This document shows positions 48,969 through 58,584 of a DNA stretch of 64,000 nucleotides, piece after piece. Position 1 is the first letter of the stretch; every line of letters starts with the position of its first letter. The stretch is from Nitrospirota bacterium (GTDB lineage: Bacteria > Nitrospirota > Leptospirillia > Leptospirillales > Leptospirillaceae): NCBI GenBank assembly GCA_021801345.1, contig JAJYYA010000038.1, positions 1-64,000 of the forward strand. Direction: 5' to 3'. A model generated the notes under the pieces. The model made no database searches. It was not told the DNA's origin and worked only from the letters and a program-made list of their open reading frames with translations. Made by a program: the position numbers and the translations under genes.

Positions 48969-49605
48969 CAAATCCTCCTTTGAAACGAAACATGGTGTGT
49001 TGTCGATCGCGGCCATGTCAGGTTTCTTCATGGTCGCCCCGACAGAATGGGTGACAGTGTCGTCCGATAGCTCTCCCCCGGGGCCTCCTTCGTTTCCTGC
49101 CTCGTTTTTTTCCGCCGTCTTGCCCGTTATCGTCCCCCCTATGGATGACAGTGCCAGACGGGTCTCGGCCTGTTGTCTGCAGGGAACCAGGAGGAGCGGC
49201 AGGTCGCGCCTTGTGCGTCTCCGATAAGCAAACTTCTTAATTATATGAAAGTTTTTTCTCGGTGACAAGTCTCTTGAAATGAAAAAATCAGAAAAATGAA
49301 AACGAGTTGCTTCTGAAGGTCTGCTTTTGCATGAAGTCGGGATGGATGATTGGATATTTGTTTAAAATTAGAAGAACATATCAATTAGTTAACGATTGAT
49401 GAAGTCAGGAATTTGACGTCTTGTGATTCCTTGGGGAGGCTTCTATCATCGAACCATTCCCATTCTCATGGGATGGGTTTCAAGATTTTTGGACTGTTCG
49501 AGGCGATGTTCTTTCCTTACTGCCTGATTCCAAAGGACAAGGTGTTTTTTCGATCGCGTTTTCGTTCGAATCTCCCCGGTCCTCGCGAGGTATGGAGGCA
49601 TCACG
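48969..49605. other. Intergenic region with long leader and AT-rich DNA
   Basis: About 640 bases between divergent genes. The left part is the 265-base untranslated leader of the exported Lys/Ala-rich protein. 49230-49420 is AT-rich and holds its promoter. 49450-49480 has an imperfect hairpin (AACCATTCCCAT/ATGGGATGGGTT) upstream of the GGDEF-globin gene. No protein gene seen. Confidence 0.4.
49240..49268 (-). promoter_or_regulatory. Sigma70 promoter of the exported Lys/Ala-rich protein
   Basis: TTGTCA (49263-49268) and TATAAT (49240-49245) on the minus strand with exactly 17-base spacing. Strong consensus match; start near 49233, leaving a long leader of about 265 bases. Confidence 0.65.
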
Positions 49606-52600
49606 ATGGATGCGAAAGAACCGAAAGCCGACCCTTCCTTCCCCTGTCCTCCCTCCTTTTTCTACGAAGAGTCCGATCAGAGTCTCTTTATTCTCGATGC
49701 GACAGGGATTCTCGTCTCTGCAAACCCGTCCTTTCTTCGCGAGACCGGGTATGCGCCGGAGGAGATTGTCGGCACGTCCTTTCGCCTGTGGTGCGAGCCC
49801 GGCTCGGGGAGACTTCCGGCCTGCGGAGAAAAAAGCGTTTGGGAAGGTACGTGTAAAAGGGCCGACGGGTCGACCTTATATTCGGAAATCGTTCTCTCCG
49901 GCCGATTGGCCGGAGAGAGGGAAATCGTGGTCGGCCTTCTTCTCGACCGTTCGGGGAGAAAGAAACAGGAAGAGGAGGCCGTTCGTCTCGTCACGCTCAA
50001 CCGTCTGCTTGCCACATCGGCGGTCTACATGTCTGAAGAGCACTCCGAGGACGAGCTGTTTTCTGCCCTGTGTGCCCATCTCGAAAAAATCGGGGGATTT
50101 CCTCTCGTTTGGGCCGGACGTCCTGATCGGGAGGGGACCTTCACTCCGCTGGCCTTCTCCGGACTCTGGGAGAAAATCCGTCCGCTCCGCTTCTCGTCAA
50201 GGGAGGATCGTCCGGGAGGGCGCTCTCTTGCCGGACGGGTCTTCCGCACGGGGGCGCCCGTTTTTGTCGCCGATCTCCCGTCTTACGCAAGGGAATCGGG
50301 AGAAGCGGAATGGATCGAGGCGATCGCCGCTTCGGGCTTTCGCACGGGATCTTTTCTCCCTGTTTTTCGGGGAGGACAGCCTTATGCAGTCGTCTGTCTT
50401 TATTCCTTTTCCCCCGCATCCCTCTGCCCGCTTCTTGAAGAGATTCTCCTGACTCTTGTTCAGACCCTCTCGCGGGTCCTCGACAGGATCGACATGCGGT
50501 CCCGTGAGCGCGAAGGGGATCTTCTGAGAACGATACTTTTCGAGCATTCCCCTTCCGGGATCGGAATGGTGCAGGGAGAGCGCATCGTATACGCCAACCC
50601 TGTCCTTGCAGAGATTTTCGGCTATCCCGATCCCGGCGCGATGAAAGGTCTCCCGCTTCGGACTCTTTGGGAGAGCCCGGGGGAGGATCGCAGGATCGAA
50701 GAGGCCCTGTCCGGGACAAATCTTTCCCGACGGAGTCATTTTGTGCCGGAGATCCACGGGAAGCGTCTGGACGGGAGCCTTCTTGTTCTCGACGTCTCCG
50801 TTGCCTCGGTCAGACTCGATCGCGAGTTGACGGTCGTCCTGACGGCAAACGATGTCACCGAGCGTGTCAGGCAGTCTCGTAAAAGGGCGCGGATCCTTCA
50901 TCTGGGGGGCGTGCTTTTCGACCTTCGCCGGGAGATAGAGCAGGCGGGAGAGGAGGGAACCCTACTCCAGTCCCTGTGCAACAGTCTCGTTTGGGAGGGG
51001 GGATTTGATACGGCGGCCTTCTGGTCTCGGGGGATGGAACGCTTTCTCTGTCTTTCCGAGGTCAGGGTCGACCGGGTCGACGGCGAGGGGGAATACCATG
51101 TGCCCTCTCTGGAGGAAAAGATTCCCGAGGGCCTGCTCGAGGCGATTCGAAGAAGCTGCGAGGAAGGGGTCCCCTTTTTTGGAAAGGCAGAGCCGGCATC
51201 AAAGGGGGGCGCTCCAGAGGGAGGGGGATCCGGGGAGGATGCGTGTGGGGGAGGGCTCTTCCTGGAGTCTGTGTCATCGGCCCGAATGGAAGCGGAGCTG
51301 GCGCTTCTTCCTGTGCCGAGAGGAGGGCGGGCCTGGGCTGTGCTCGTTCTGACCTCCCCGGGAGCGGACACCTGGGAGCCGGAGGTGCGGGAGATCCTCT
51401 CCGGAATGATCGAAAGCCTCTCGCTGGCGCTCGACCGGAGAGACCTCCGGCGCTCGGAACGCGAGATCGGATCTCTCCAGAGAGCCATCCTGGAACATTC
51501 GCAGTCGGGCATCATTATGGCTGCCGGACGGGAGATCACCTATGTCAATCCCCGCCTCGTGAAAATTTTTGGTTACGATGGACCCGAAGAGCTTCTGGGG
51601 AAAAATTCCCGGATTCTCTACCGCACGCAGGAGGAGTACGAGCGGGTTGGGGCGCTTCTTTTTCCAAAGATTTACGAAGGGATACCGGTCTTCGTCCAGG
51701 ATATCGCCGCCATCAGAAAGGATGGATCCCCCCTGTGGATAGATCTCTACGATGTCATGGCGGATGTGGAGGGAAGACCGACCGTCATTGCCACCTTGAC
51801 CGACGTGACCGATCGCCACAATGAGGAGCTCCGGCTGACGATGGTCGCCCGCTTCAGGGGGCTTCTGGCCGAGGTCAGAAAGATTGCGGCCGTCGGAGAA
51901 GAGTCGGACATGCTTCGCGATGTCCTTTCGCATGTGGAGAAGGAAGGAGGATTCGACTTCGTGGGACTCCTTCGTCCGGACGGACGGGGAGGATTTTCTT
52001 GCGAGGAGGGGGAATGGCCTTCCGAACTCCTTGACACACTTGCCCCGGAAAAGTTGTCCTCCTTTTTGCAGTCCGTCGAAGGGGGCCGTGCCTGGTGGGG
52101 GCCGGAGGAGGCCAAAGGGGAGAAGACTTCCCCGTCCTTTGCCGCCCTCCCCCTCCTGCGGAGAGGACGCGTCTGGGGGATTCTTTTTCTCTCGAAAAAG
52201 GATCCGACGGTCATTTCTCCCGATATCCGGGAGATTTTGGAGGAGATCGGGAGAACTCTCTCCTACCAGCTCGATCGCCGGGACGCCGAGGCCCGGGAGA
52301 GAGAGCTTTCATCCCTGACTTCGGCGATCATGGGAAATGCCCGTGTGGGCTTCGTCCTGATCGATCTCTCGAGCCGCACGCTCCTGCACGTCAACGGCCA
52401 CCATCTCGAAGAGCTCGGGTATGGTGCAGACTTTCCGATTGAGGGAAAGCCGGCCGGTTTGTTGCTGGCCGACGAGGAGGAGGTTCGCCACGTAAACGAG
52501 GCGGTGGCCCTGGCGCAAAAAGAGGGGCGGGAATGGGTCAGTCTTGTCAACGTCCGGCTTCGCCATCGGGAGGGGGCGGTCATTCTTTTCGACCTCTTTG

Positions 52601-54192
52601 GCCATTGGCTCGAGCATGGGGGATCTTCGCGCTTTCTCTGGACTGCCGTCAACGCCACAGAGAGAAACCGTCTTCAGATGCGCATCGAGCATGAGGCCAC
52701 CCACGACAGCCTCACGGGGCTTCCCAACAGGCGGGCGCTCGAACATCATCTCGGGATGGCGGTCGCCCGAGCCAGACGGTCGGGAGGAACCCTTATGCTG
52801 GGGCTTCTCGACCTCGACGACTTCAAGCCGGTGAACGATCTTTATGGTCATGAGGCGGGGGATTGTCTTCTTCGGGAGTTCTCCGGACGGGCTCGGAGAC
52901 TCTTGCGCGAATCGGACTTTCTCTGCCGCCTTGGAGGAGACGAGTTCGTTGTGGTTTTGGAGATTTTCGAGAAAGATTCCGAAAGAATGTGGCGCGAAGT
53001 CTGTGTTGCGATGGACCGCCTCCATCAGGCGGTGGAAAGTCCCTTCGAGGTCATGCCTGGGCGTTTTGCCCGGGTATGGATGACGATGGGAGTGGCCCTT
53101 ACCCCCGAAGGGGGAGAGAGCCCGGACGCCCTTCTTCGAGAGGCCGATCATGTTTTGTATGCACTCAAGGCGGAAAAAGGAAGGCGAAGCCGCTGGTGGG
53201 GGAGGGGAAAGGATATCGGAGAGGGGACGATCGCCAAAAACAGTACGGAAGAGAGATTCTCAGAGTTCGGGGGACCTGCCGGGGAGCTTCTCGAACGAAT
53301 GGCGCCCCTTGTTAGGGAGGTAACCCGCCTCTTTGTCGAGAGGTTTTACGAGGATCTCGGCTTGGAGCCCGCGGCCCGGAGAATCCTCGATCGGCTCGAC
53401 AGCGCAGACATGGAATCTCTCAAGCTCTCCCAGGGGGGCCATCTCTCCTTTCTGCTGTCGCCCGGGACGACGGCGGAGGAGATTCGGAAAAGGGCAGGGC
53501 ACCTCGGGGAGATCCACGCGCTCTATGGGGTCGACCTCTCCGTTTTGCTCTTTGCCAAGACGCTGTATGGAAAGATCTTTACCTCGGCGCTGGGGGAGTC
53601 TCATCTTTCCGGGCTCGACCGGACCCGTCTCCAGATGATTCTCGAGGAGAGGCTTGGTCTTGATATCCGCCACCAGGCCGAGGCGGGGGCGCGCATTCAG
53701 AGGGCTTACAGCGAGATTCTCTTGCGCCCTGTCTCTCGTTTTGAGTCCGCACCTCTTGTCGGAGAGGAGGAGCTTCGCGCCCTGGCGGCTCTCCCGGGAA
53801 TGACCGGGGCGGCCCTTGTCGTTTTCGGACGGACGGGGAAGGGGACGATTAATGCTTCTCCGGACTCCTTTGAGGGAGTCGTCCGAATGTGTGGGGATCT
53901 GCTTGAGACGGCCATGGAGCGCCGCTCTCTCCAGATTGGGAAGTGTCCTGGAGGTGAAGAAGGGAAAGCGACACCCCTCTCTCTTGCCGCGCTTCCCATT
54001 TTGGGTCCGGGGCTCAGCCGGCCAGCGGCTCGCGTCCAGCCCCTTCCTGCAACTCTTGTGCTGGGTGGGGTCTATCCTCGACAGTTCAAGTCGGACTGGC
54101 TCCGGCACTTCCTGCAGGGTCTCGCATGGCGCTGGGGGGTCCTCCTCGAAGGTGCTCCGGAGGGGTCGTTTTCTTTCGATGGGGACGGATAG
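49606..54192 (+). CDS. PAS/GAF-GGDEF-globin c-di-GMP protein
   Basis: 1528 residues with TATGGAGG before the ATG and no transmembrane helix. Order: PAS (15-125), GAF (128-300), PAS (305-425), GAF (430-620), PAS (625-745), GAF (750-900), PAS (905-1020), GGDEF (1030-1200), globin-like (1222-1368), GAF-like tail (1385-1515). GGDEF at 1110-1114 with inhibitory RESD at 1101-1104, so synthesis of c-di-GMP is expected. The globin segment has GHLGEIHALYGV with His1304 in the place of the haem-binding His of globin-coupled sensors (IHAxxGV). Globin sensors are usually N-terminal; here the globin follows the cyclase. No EAL domain. Confidence 0.92.
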   Translation: MDAKEPKADPSFPCPPSFFYEESDQSLFILDATGILVSANPSFLRETGYAPEEIVGTSFRLWCEPGSGRLPACGEKSVWEGTCKRADGSTLYSEIVLSGRLAGEREIVVGLLLDRSGRKKQEEEAVRLVTLNRLLATSAVYMSEEHSEDELFSALCAHLEKIGGFPLVWAGRPDREGTFTPLAFSGLWEKIRPLRFSSREDRPGGRSLAGRVFRTGAPVFVADLPSYARESGEAEWIEAIAASGFRTGSFLPVFRGGQPYAVVCLYSFSPASLCPLLEEILLTLVQTLSRVLDRIDMRSREREGDLLRTILFEHSPSGIGMVQGERIVYANPVLAEIFGYPDPGAMKGLPLRTLWESPGEDRRIEEALSGTNLSRRSHFVPEIHGKRLDGSLLVLDVSVASVRLDRELTVVLTANDVTERVRQSRKRARILHLGGVLFDLRREIEQAGEEGTLLQSLCNSLVWEGGFDTAAFWSRGMERFLCLSEVRVDRVDGEGEYHVPSLEEKIPEGLLEAIRRSCEEGVPFFGKAEPASKGGAPEGGGSGEDACGGGLFLESVSSARMEAELALLPVPRGGRAWAVLVLTSPGADTWEPEVREILSGMIESLSLALDRRDLRRSEREIGSLQRAILEHSQSGIIMAAGREITYVNPRLVKIFGYDGPEELLGKNSRILYRTQEEYERVGALLFPKIYEGIPVFVQDIAAIRKDGSPLWIDLYDVMADVEGRPTVIATLTDVTDRHNEELRLTMVARFRGLLAEVRKIAAVGEESDMLRDVLSHVEKEGGFDFVGLLRPDGRGGFSCEEGEWPSELLDTLAPEKLSSFLQSVEGGRAWWGPEEAKGEKTSPSFAALPLLRRGRVWGILFLSKKDPTVISPDIREILEEIGRTLSYQLDRRDAEARERELSSLTSAIMGNARVGFVLIDLSSRTLLHVNGHHLEELGYGADFPIEGKPAGLLLADEEEVRHVNEAVALAQKEGREWVSLVNVRLRHREGAVILFDLFGHWLEHGGSSRFLWTAVNATERNRLQMRIEHEATHDSLTGLPNRRALEHHLGMAVARARRSGGTLMLGLLDLDDFKPVNDLYGHEAGDCLLREFSGRARRLLRESDFLCRLGGDEFVVVLEIFEKDSERMWREVCVAMDRLHQAVESPFEVMPGRFARVWMTMGVALTPEGGESPDALLREADHVLYALKAEKGRRSRWWGRGKDIGEGTIAKNSTEERFSEFGGPAGELLERMAPLVREVTRLFVERFYEDLGLEPAARRILDRLDSADMESLKLSQGGHLSFLLSPGTTAEEIRKRAGHLGEIHALYGVDLSVLLFAKTLYGKIFTSALGESHLSGLDRTRLQMILEERLGLDIRHQAEAGARIQRAYSEILLRPVSRFESAPLVGEEELRALAALPGMTGAALVVFGRTGKGTINASPDSFEGVVRMCGDLLETAMERRSLQIGKCPGGEEGKATPLSLAALPILGPGLSRPAARVQPLPATLVLGGVYPRQFKSDWLRHFLQGLAWRWGVLLEGAPEGSFSFDGDG

Positions 54193-54214
54193 GCCAAAAA
54201 AGAAGAGTCTGTCG

Positions 54215-54243
54215 ACGATCTCGTCCGGTCGGGATCGTTTTTT
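54215..54243 (+). terminator. Terminator after the GGDEF-globin gene
   Basis: ACGATC (54215-54220) / GATCGT (54233-54238) followed by a run of six T. Confidence 0.7.
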
Positions 54244-54332
54244 GAGGGTCTCTTCCGGTTTTGAGTCTGGGTCTTTTCGGCCTGCCCCCGGACGCTTGCA
54301 GGGTCGTTTCCCTATGAACCGGAGAGGCTCTG

Positions 54333-54341
54333 TGATAGGAT
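54333..54341 (+). promoter_or_regulatory. Possible rnr promoter
   Basis: TGATAGGAT fits an extended -10 element (TGN + TAGGAT), 85 bases before the rnr start. Confidence 0.35.
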
Positions 54342-54425
54342 GGTTCCCGAGAATATGGGGCCAACCGTTTGTTGGGTTCTTCCGGAGACTGTCCGGAAAT
54401 CTGCCGAGTTTGAAAAGAGGGTGTT

Positions 54426-56729
54426 GTGCCTGAAAAAAAGAGACGACGACGGAGACGGTCCGGTGGGTCCGGGGCGTCCGGGAGTGAACCTGCGGTGACG
54501 GAGGCTCCTCCAGACTCTCCCTTGGCATGGCGAGAACGCATCTTGAAGGCGTTGGAGGATTCTTCCGAAAATATTCTGTCGCTCGAAACCCTTCTCAGGC
54601 GTCTTCTCTCGAAAAAAGACCGGAACCATCGACCCGATGCCGAGGCGGCACTCGACCTTCTGATCGCCTCCCGCGAGGTGGTGCGTCTTCCCGACACGCG
54701 TCTGGCTCTCCCCGCACGACTCCCCTCTCTGACGGGGCGCCTTGATGCCAACAGGGACGGATACGGGTTTGTGATCGATCCCGAAGGCAAGAAGGATGTC
54801 TTTGTGCCGGCCCATGCGCTCTCGGGAGCGATCGATGGCGACACTGTCGTGTGCCATGTGGCGGGGGAGGATGCCAAGGGCCGTCGCGAGGGGGTCGTCC
54901 TGCAGGTTCTGGCCCATGGTCGGACAACCTTCCCCGGATTGCTTCTTTCGACGTCCGAGGGATGGTTCGTCAAGCCGAAGGATGCCCGGATCCGCACCCT
55001 GTTCCGGGTGGAGGATCCCCCGTCGGATCTAGTCGCCGACAACATCGTGATCCTGGCGGTGACCGTCTATCCTTCCGGACCTTCCGGGCCTTCCGGGCCT
55101 TCCGGGCCCTCCGGTTCGGGAGAAGGATCGGGCCCTTCGGGCCGGATCCTTTCCGTTCTCGGAGCAGACGGGGATCCGGCGATCGATACCGATCTTGTCA
55201 TTGCCTCTTTCGGGTTCCCCACCGCCTTCCCCTCAGAGGTGGAGGCCGAGGCCCATCTTCGGGCAGAGACCGTTCCCATTCTCCCCGACGCCGAACGGCG
55301 GGATTTCCGGGCACTTGAGATTGTGACCATCGATGGAGATAGCGCAAAAGACTTCGACGATGCGATCTCTTTCGAGGAGGAGGCCGACGGGTCGGTGACG
55401 CTCGGGATTCATATCGCCGACGTCTCCGCCTATGTTCTTCCCGGTTCGGCCCTTGACCGGGAGGGATTCTCCCGGGCGACGAGCGTCTATTTCCCCGATC
55501 GGGTGCTCCCCATGTTCCCCGAGGTCCTCTCGAACGGGGTCCTCTCTTTAAACCCCGATACGGACAGGCTGGCCCGCTCCGTGACGGCACGGATCGACTC
55601 CTCCGGGAAGATCCTCTCCTGGACCCTCGACCGTTCCGTGATCCAAAGCCGCAAGCGCATGACCTACTCGGAGGTCCACCGGGCCCTGACCGGCGACCCT
55701 TCGGAAGAGTACCGTTCCTTCGTTCCCCGCCTCCTCGGGATGTGGCGGGTGGCGTCTCTTCTCAGAAAAAGAAGAATGGCCCGGGGAAGTCTCGACTTCG
55801 ACCTTCCCGAACCGGAGATCGTCCTCGATCTTCGCGGCGAGCCGGTCGATATCCTGCGATCTCCCCGCTACCTTTCCCACCAGCTGATCGAGGAGTTCAT
55901 GCTCCTTGCGAACACCCTCGTGGCGACCCGTCTCAAGGAGCGGCTCGGCATGGCCCTGTTCCGGGCCCACGAGACCCCTTCTCCGGAGCGGATCGAGAAT
56001 CTTTACTCCTTCCTGGCCTCACTGGGACTTCCCTTTACGAGGCCGGAGACGGTGACTCCGAAGGATCTCTCCCGGATCCTCGAGGAGACCAAGGGCTCTC
56101 CCCTCGAACATCCGGTTCACTACTCGGTTCTCAGGTCCCTGAAGCAGGCCCGGTACGATCCGGCTCCCTTGGGCCACTTCGGGCTCGCCTTTCCCGACTA
56201 TACTCATTTTACCTCGCCCATCCGGCGCTACCCGGATCTGATCGTCCACCGCCTCCTCGATCTTGCCTCGCCGGGGGCCATGGAAAAGCTCCTTCCGGCC
56301 AGTCTCTCGGCGGTGGCCCAGCACTGTTCCGAGCGGGAGAGAAAGTCGACCGAGGCCGAGCGTATGGCCATCGACTACAAGAAGGTCCGATTCATCTCGC
56401 GCCATCTCGGAGAAAGCTTCGATGGACGGATTACGGGCGTGGCCTCGTTCGGTCTCTTTGTCGAGCTCACTCCGTTTTTTGTGGAGGGACTGATTCCGAT
56501 TCATCAACTGGGCAAGGACTATTACGAATACAGGGACGACAGGCACCAGATCAAGGGAGCCCGGAGCGGGCGGACATTCTCTGTGGGGGATGCCGTTCGT
56601 GTAACGGTGGCCAAGGTGGACTTCCAGAGGCTGAGGTGCGACTTTGTCCTCGAGGAGGAGGCCGGGAATCTTTCGGAAGAGAGTCGGTCCCCTTCAGGTC
56701 GGCGTCGTTCCGGCCGAAGAGGGAGATAG
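54426..56729 (+). CDS. rnr: Ribonuclease R
   Basis: 767 residues, GTG start with AGAGGG upstream. A basic N-terminus (PEKKRRRRRRSGG) precedes a winged-helix region, cold-shock domains, the RNB catalytic domain (DGDSAKDFDDAISFE with the acidic metal ligands; SRATSVYFPDRVLPMFPEVLSN; HFTSPIRRYPDLIVHRLL) and an S1 domain (FDGRITGVASFGLFVEL). Processive 3'-5' exoribonuclease for structured RNA. A low-complexity GPSG repeat (about residues 216-240) coded by a 9-base tandem repeat interrupts the region before the RNB domain. The basic end RRRSGRRGR is typical. Confidence 0.96.
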   Translation: MPEKKRRRRRRSGGSGASGSEPAVTEAPPDSPLAWRERILKALEDSSENILSLETLLRRLLSKKDRNHRPDAEAALDLLIASREVVRLPDTRLALPARLPSLTGRLDANRDGYGFVIDPEGKKDVFVPAHALSGAIDGDTVVCHVAGEDAKGRREGVVLQVLAHGRTTFPGLLLSTSEGWFVKPKDARIRTLFRVEDPPSDLVADNIVILAVTVYPSGPSGPSGPSGPSGSGEGSGPSGRILSVLGADGDPAIDTDLVIASFGFPTAFPSEVEAEAHLRAETVPILPDAERRDFRALEIVTIDGDSAKDFDDAISFEEEADGSVTLGIHIADVSAYVLPGSALDREGFSRATSVYFPDRVLPMFPEVLSNGVLSLNPDTDRLARSVTARIDSSGKILSWTLDRSVIQSRKRMTYSEVHRALTGDPSEEYRSFVPRLLGMWRVASLLRKRRMARGSLDFDLPEPEIVLDLRGEPVDILRSPRYLSHQLIEEFMLLANTLVATRLKERLGMALFRAHETPSPERIENLYSFLASLGLPFTRPETVTPKDLSRILEETKGSPLEHPVHYSVLRSLKQARYDPAPLGHFGLAFPDYTHFTSPIRRYPDLIVHRLLDLASPGAMEKLLPASLSAVAQHCSERERKSTEAERMAIDYKKVRFISRHLGESFDGRITGVASFGLFVELTPFFVEGLIPIHQLGKDYYEYRDDRHQIKGARSGRTFSVGDAVRVTVAKVDFQRLRCDFVLEEEAGNLSEESRSPSGRRRSGRRGR
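55071..55115 (+). repeat. 9-base tandem repeat inside rnr
   Basis: Five units of CCTTCCGGG-type sequence (55071, 55080, 55089, 55098, 55107), first and last with base changes. In frame, encoding Pro-Ser-Gly repeats in the RNase R linker. Unit number can vary without frameshift. Confidence 0.85.
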
Positions 56730-56748
56730 GGAGACCCCCCGCTCTCCC
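56729..56748. other. Hairpin after rnr
   Basis: GGGAGA/TCTCCC stem with an 8-base loop between the convergent rnr and lipoprotein genes. No T-run, so only a weak terminator candidate. Confidence 0.3.
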
Positions 56749-56758
56749 CGAAACGGAT

Positions 56759-57184
56759 TCAATTGCCCTGAAGGGGGGACTGGGCCGCCTTGATCTCGTT
56801 CGCTGCCGTCGTCAGGTCGGCGGAGGACTTGTCGAACATGTTCTTGGCCCAAACGGGGTTCCCGATCCTCTGGTACTCTTGGGCCGAGGAGATGCGGGTT
56901 CCTGCGGCTTCGATAAACTTCTTGGCCGCAAGAATATGGTTCTGGAGATCGACCTCTTTTTTGGCCTCCTTTTCAAGTCCCTGGGCGGAGGAGCGGTAGT
57001 TGTAGGCCGCGTTCTGGTGCTGCCCAATGGTCGAGTTAAACCCTGCGCAGGCCGAAAGCGCCAGGAAGGATCCGGACAGGACGAAAATGAGGCCGTGCCT
57101 TGTGCCCTTTTGGAGTGAGAGGGTCTGACCGGTCGCGGTGTTTTTCGGTGAAGGGGAAGAGAGTGACGCATTTTCGATGGGCAT
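56759..57184 (-). CDS. Small helical lipoprotein, family not recognised
   Basis: 141 residues from the ATG at 57184 (GGAGG nine bases upstream). Lipobox ALSAC, Cys near residue 46, after an unusually long N-terminal signal region. The mature part is helical and Ala/Lys/Glu rich (SAQGLEKEAKKEVDLQNHILAAKKFIEAAG), resembling periplasmic coiled-coil lipoproteins such as those near Lpp/DUF4398 families. No function assigned. It converges on rnr. Confidence 0.7.
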   Translation of the reverse strand: MPIENASLSSPSPKNTATGQTLSLQKGTRHGLIFVLSGSFLALSACAGFNSTIGQHQNAAYNYRSSAQGLEKEAKKEVDLQNHILAAKKFIEAAGTRISSAQEYQRIGNPVWAKNMFDKSSADLTTAANEIKAAQSPLQGN

Positions 57185-57307
57185 CGGAAAAGGCCTCCGC
57201 GGCGTAGTGAAACAGGTTTTCCTTGTCGGCATCCGACGAGGAGAGTGAAGGGCGCCTCCTCCAAATAAAGGAGCGTGCCGGGAGCAGACAGGATACTGCA
57301 AGCAATC

Positions 57308-58519
57308 ATGACAGAACATATGATATTTAACATATCGGCAGGTGCGGGTTCAAGCCAAACGTCTCGGAGGAGGTCGTTTTTCGGAAGGATTGCGGGGGGA
57401 GCACTTCTCGCGATTTTGGCCGGGTGTTCCTCCCTTTCTCATCCGGGAACGATTATCAGGGATCCGGCGGTCCTTTATCGAAGCTCGATGATGGCGGCCT
57501 CGGCCTTCCGTCCTCTGGTTCTGACACCCGTCGAATGTACCTCCCGCTATCTCGATGTCAGGGGAGAGAGGCTCGGGGGGCACCGCAAGGGAGGCGGTTC
57601 CTTGCGGATACGGATCCAGAAGAACTGGGCGAACGGGAAGAATCTGTCGGCGACAGGGCCGGTGGTCCTTCCTCTTGGCGCGCGGATTTCCGAGTTTAAA
57701 AACGGGTCCTGGGTGGATCACCAGGTTCGGGGCTTCGTCGAGTTCCGCGACCTGTCAACGTGCCGGATTCGTCGTGCGGCCTTTGTCGCCTCCGACGACT
57801 CCTCGGTGCTCGAGCCCGCCCTCTGGATCCTCAATGTGGCTCCCCCGCCTAGGGACTTCTGGGTCCCCCGCATCGTCCTCCTCAATGCCTACAGGACGGT
57901 CGTCAACGAGACGCTCTCCATCGTGGGGCCGGTCCCCTATAAAACGCCCCGCCGTCTTTTCTATCCCGTCTCGCTCGTGAACGGCGTGCCCCAGAGAAAG
58001 GACCTTCTTCGGGGCGTGACCCCTCCGAGCCTGCGCGGGAAGATCGACTCGACTCTCTGGTTGAAAGAAAAGGATCAGGAATTTAAAATAAAGGGGGAGG
58101 GAGAGACGGGGCTCTTCGTCCTTCGCTCCCGCCACACGGTCGGGGCGGGAATCTATCTTCCCTACCCGGATCCTTTTTACTTCTATCCGGCGAACTCGTA
58201 CCGGGTGGTCCTGGCAGGAAGCCTTCTCGTCGATGGCCCCTTTGCCTTCGAGGGAAGGGTGGTCTTTGACCGGGAGGCTCGGACCGCCTCTGTCTCGGGC
58301 CGAATCAACGAGGCGGGCTCTCTGGTTTCGGACTTTCAGGTGGAGGTTCCGTTTGTGAAGGGGGTCCGCTCCCGCTTCGGCGTGCCTGGAGAGGTCGACT
58401 TCTCCTTTTCCTTCAACAAGAGGCGGATCGATCTTGTGATGTTTCCGGATCCCAACCGCCGGACGATGTGGCTCGGATCGGTGAACCAGAACCTTCTGGG
58501 CATGGCCGATCCGGGCTGA
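57308..58519 (+). CDS. Large lipoprotein with twin-arginine-like signal
   Basis: About 403 residues from the ATG at 57308; no clear ribosome binding site, so 57320 is also possible. Signal SRRRSFFGRIAGGALLAILAGC combines a twin-arginine pattern (RRxFF) with a lipobox, suggesting a lipoprotein exported folded by Tat. The mature part is beta-rich (FEFRDLSTCRIRRAAFVAS-like and VVFDREARTASVSGRINEAG) and ends SFNKRRIDLVMFPDPNRRTMW. No family recognised. Confidence 0.65.
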   Translation: MTEHMIFNISAGAGSSQTSRRRSFFGRIAGGALLAILAGCSSLSHPGTIIRDPAVLYRSSMMAASAFRPLVLTPVECTSRYLDVRGERLGGHRKGGGSLRIRIQKNWANGKNLSATGPVVLPLGARISEFKNGSWVDHQVRGFVEFRDLSTCRIRRAAFVASDDSSVLEPALWILNVAPPPRDFWVPRIVLLNAYRTVVNETLSIVGPVPYKTPRRLFYPVSLVNGVPQRKDLLRGVTPPSLRGKIDSTLWLKEKDQEFKIKGEGETGLFVLRSRHTVGAGIYLPYPDPFYFYPANSYRVVLAGSLLVDGPFAFEGRVVFDREARTASVSGRINEAGSLVSDFQVEVPFVKGVRSRFGVPGEVDFSFSFNKRRIDLVMFPDPNRRTMWLGSVNQNLLGMADPG

Positions 58520-58584
58520 GAGAACCGGGTCGCCCCTCATCTTTTAGCTTCTGCGCCTCTCCCCAACCCCTCTGGAGCCTTTCC

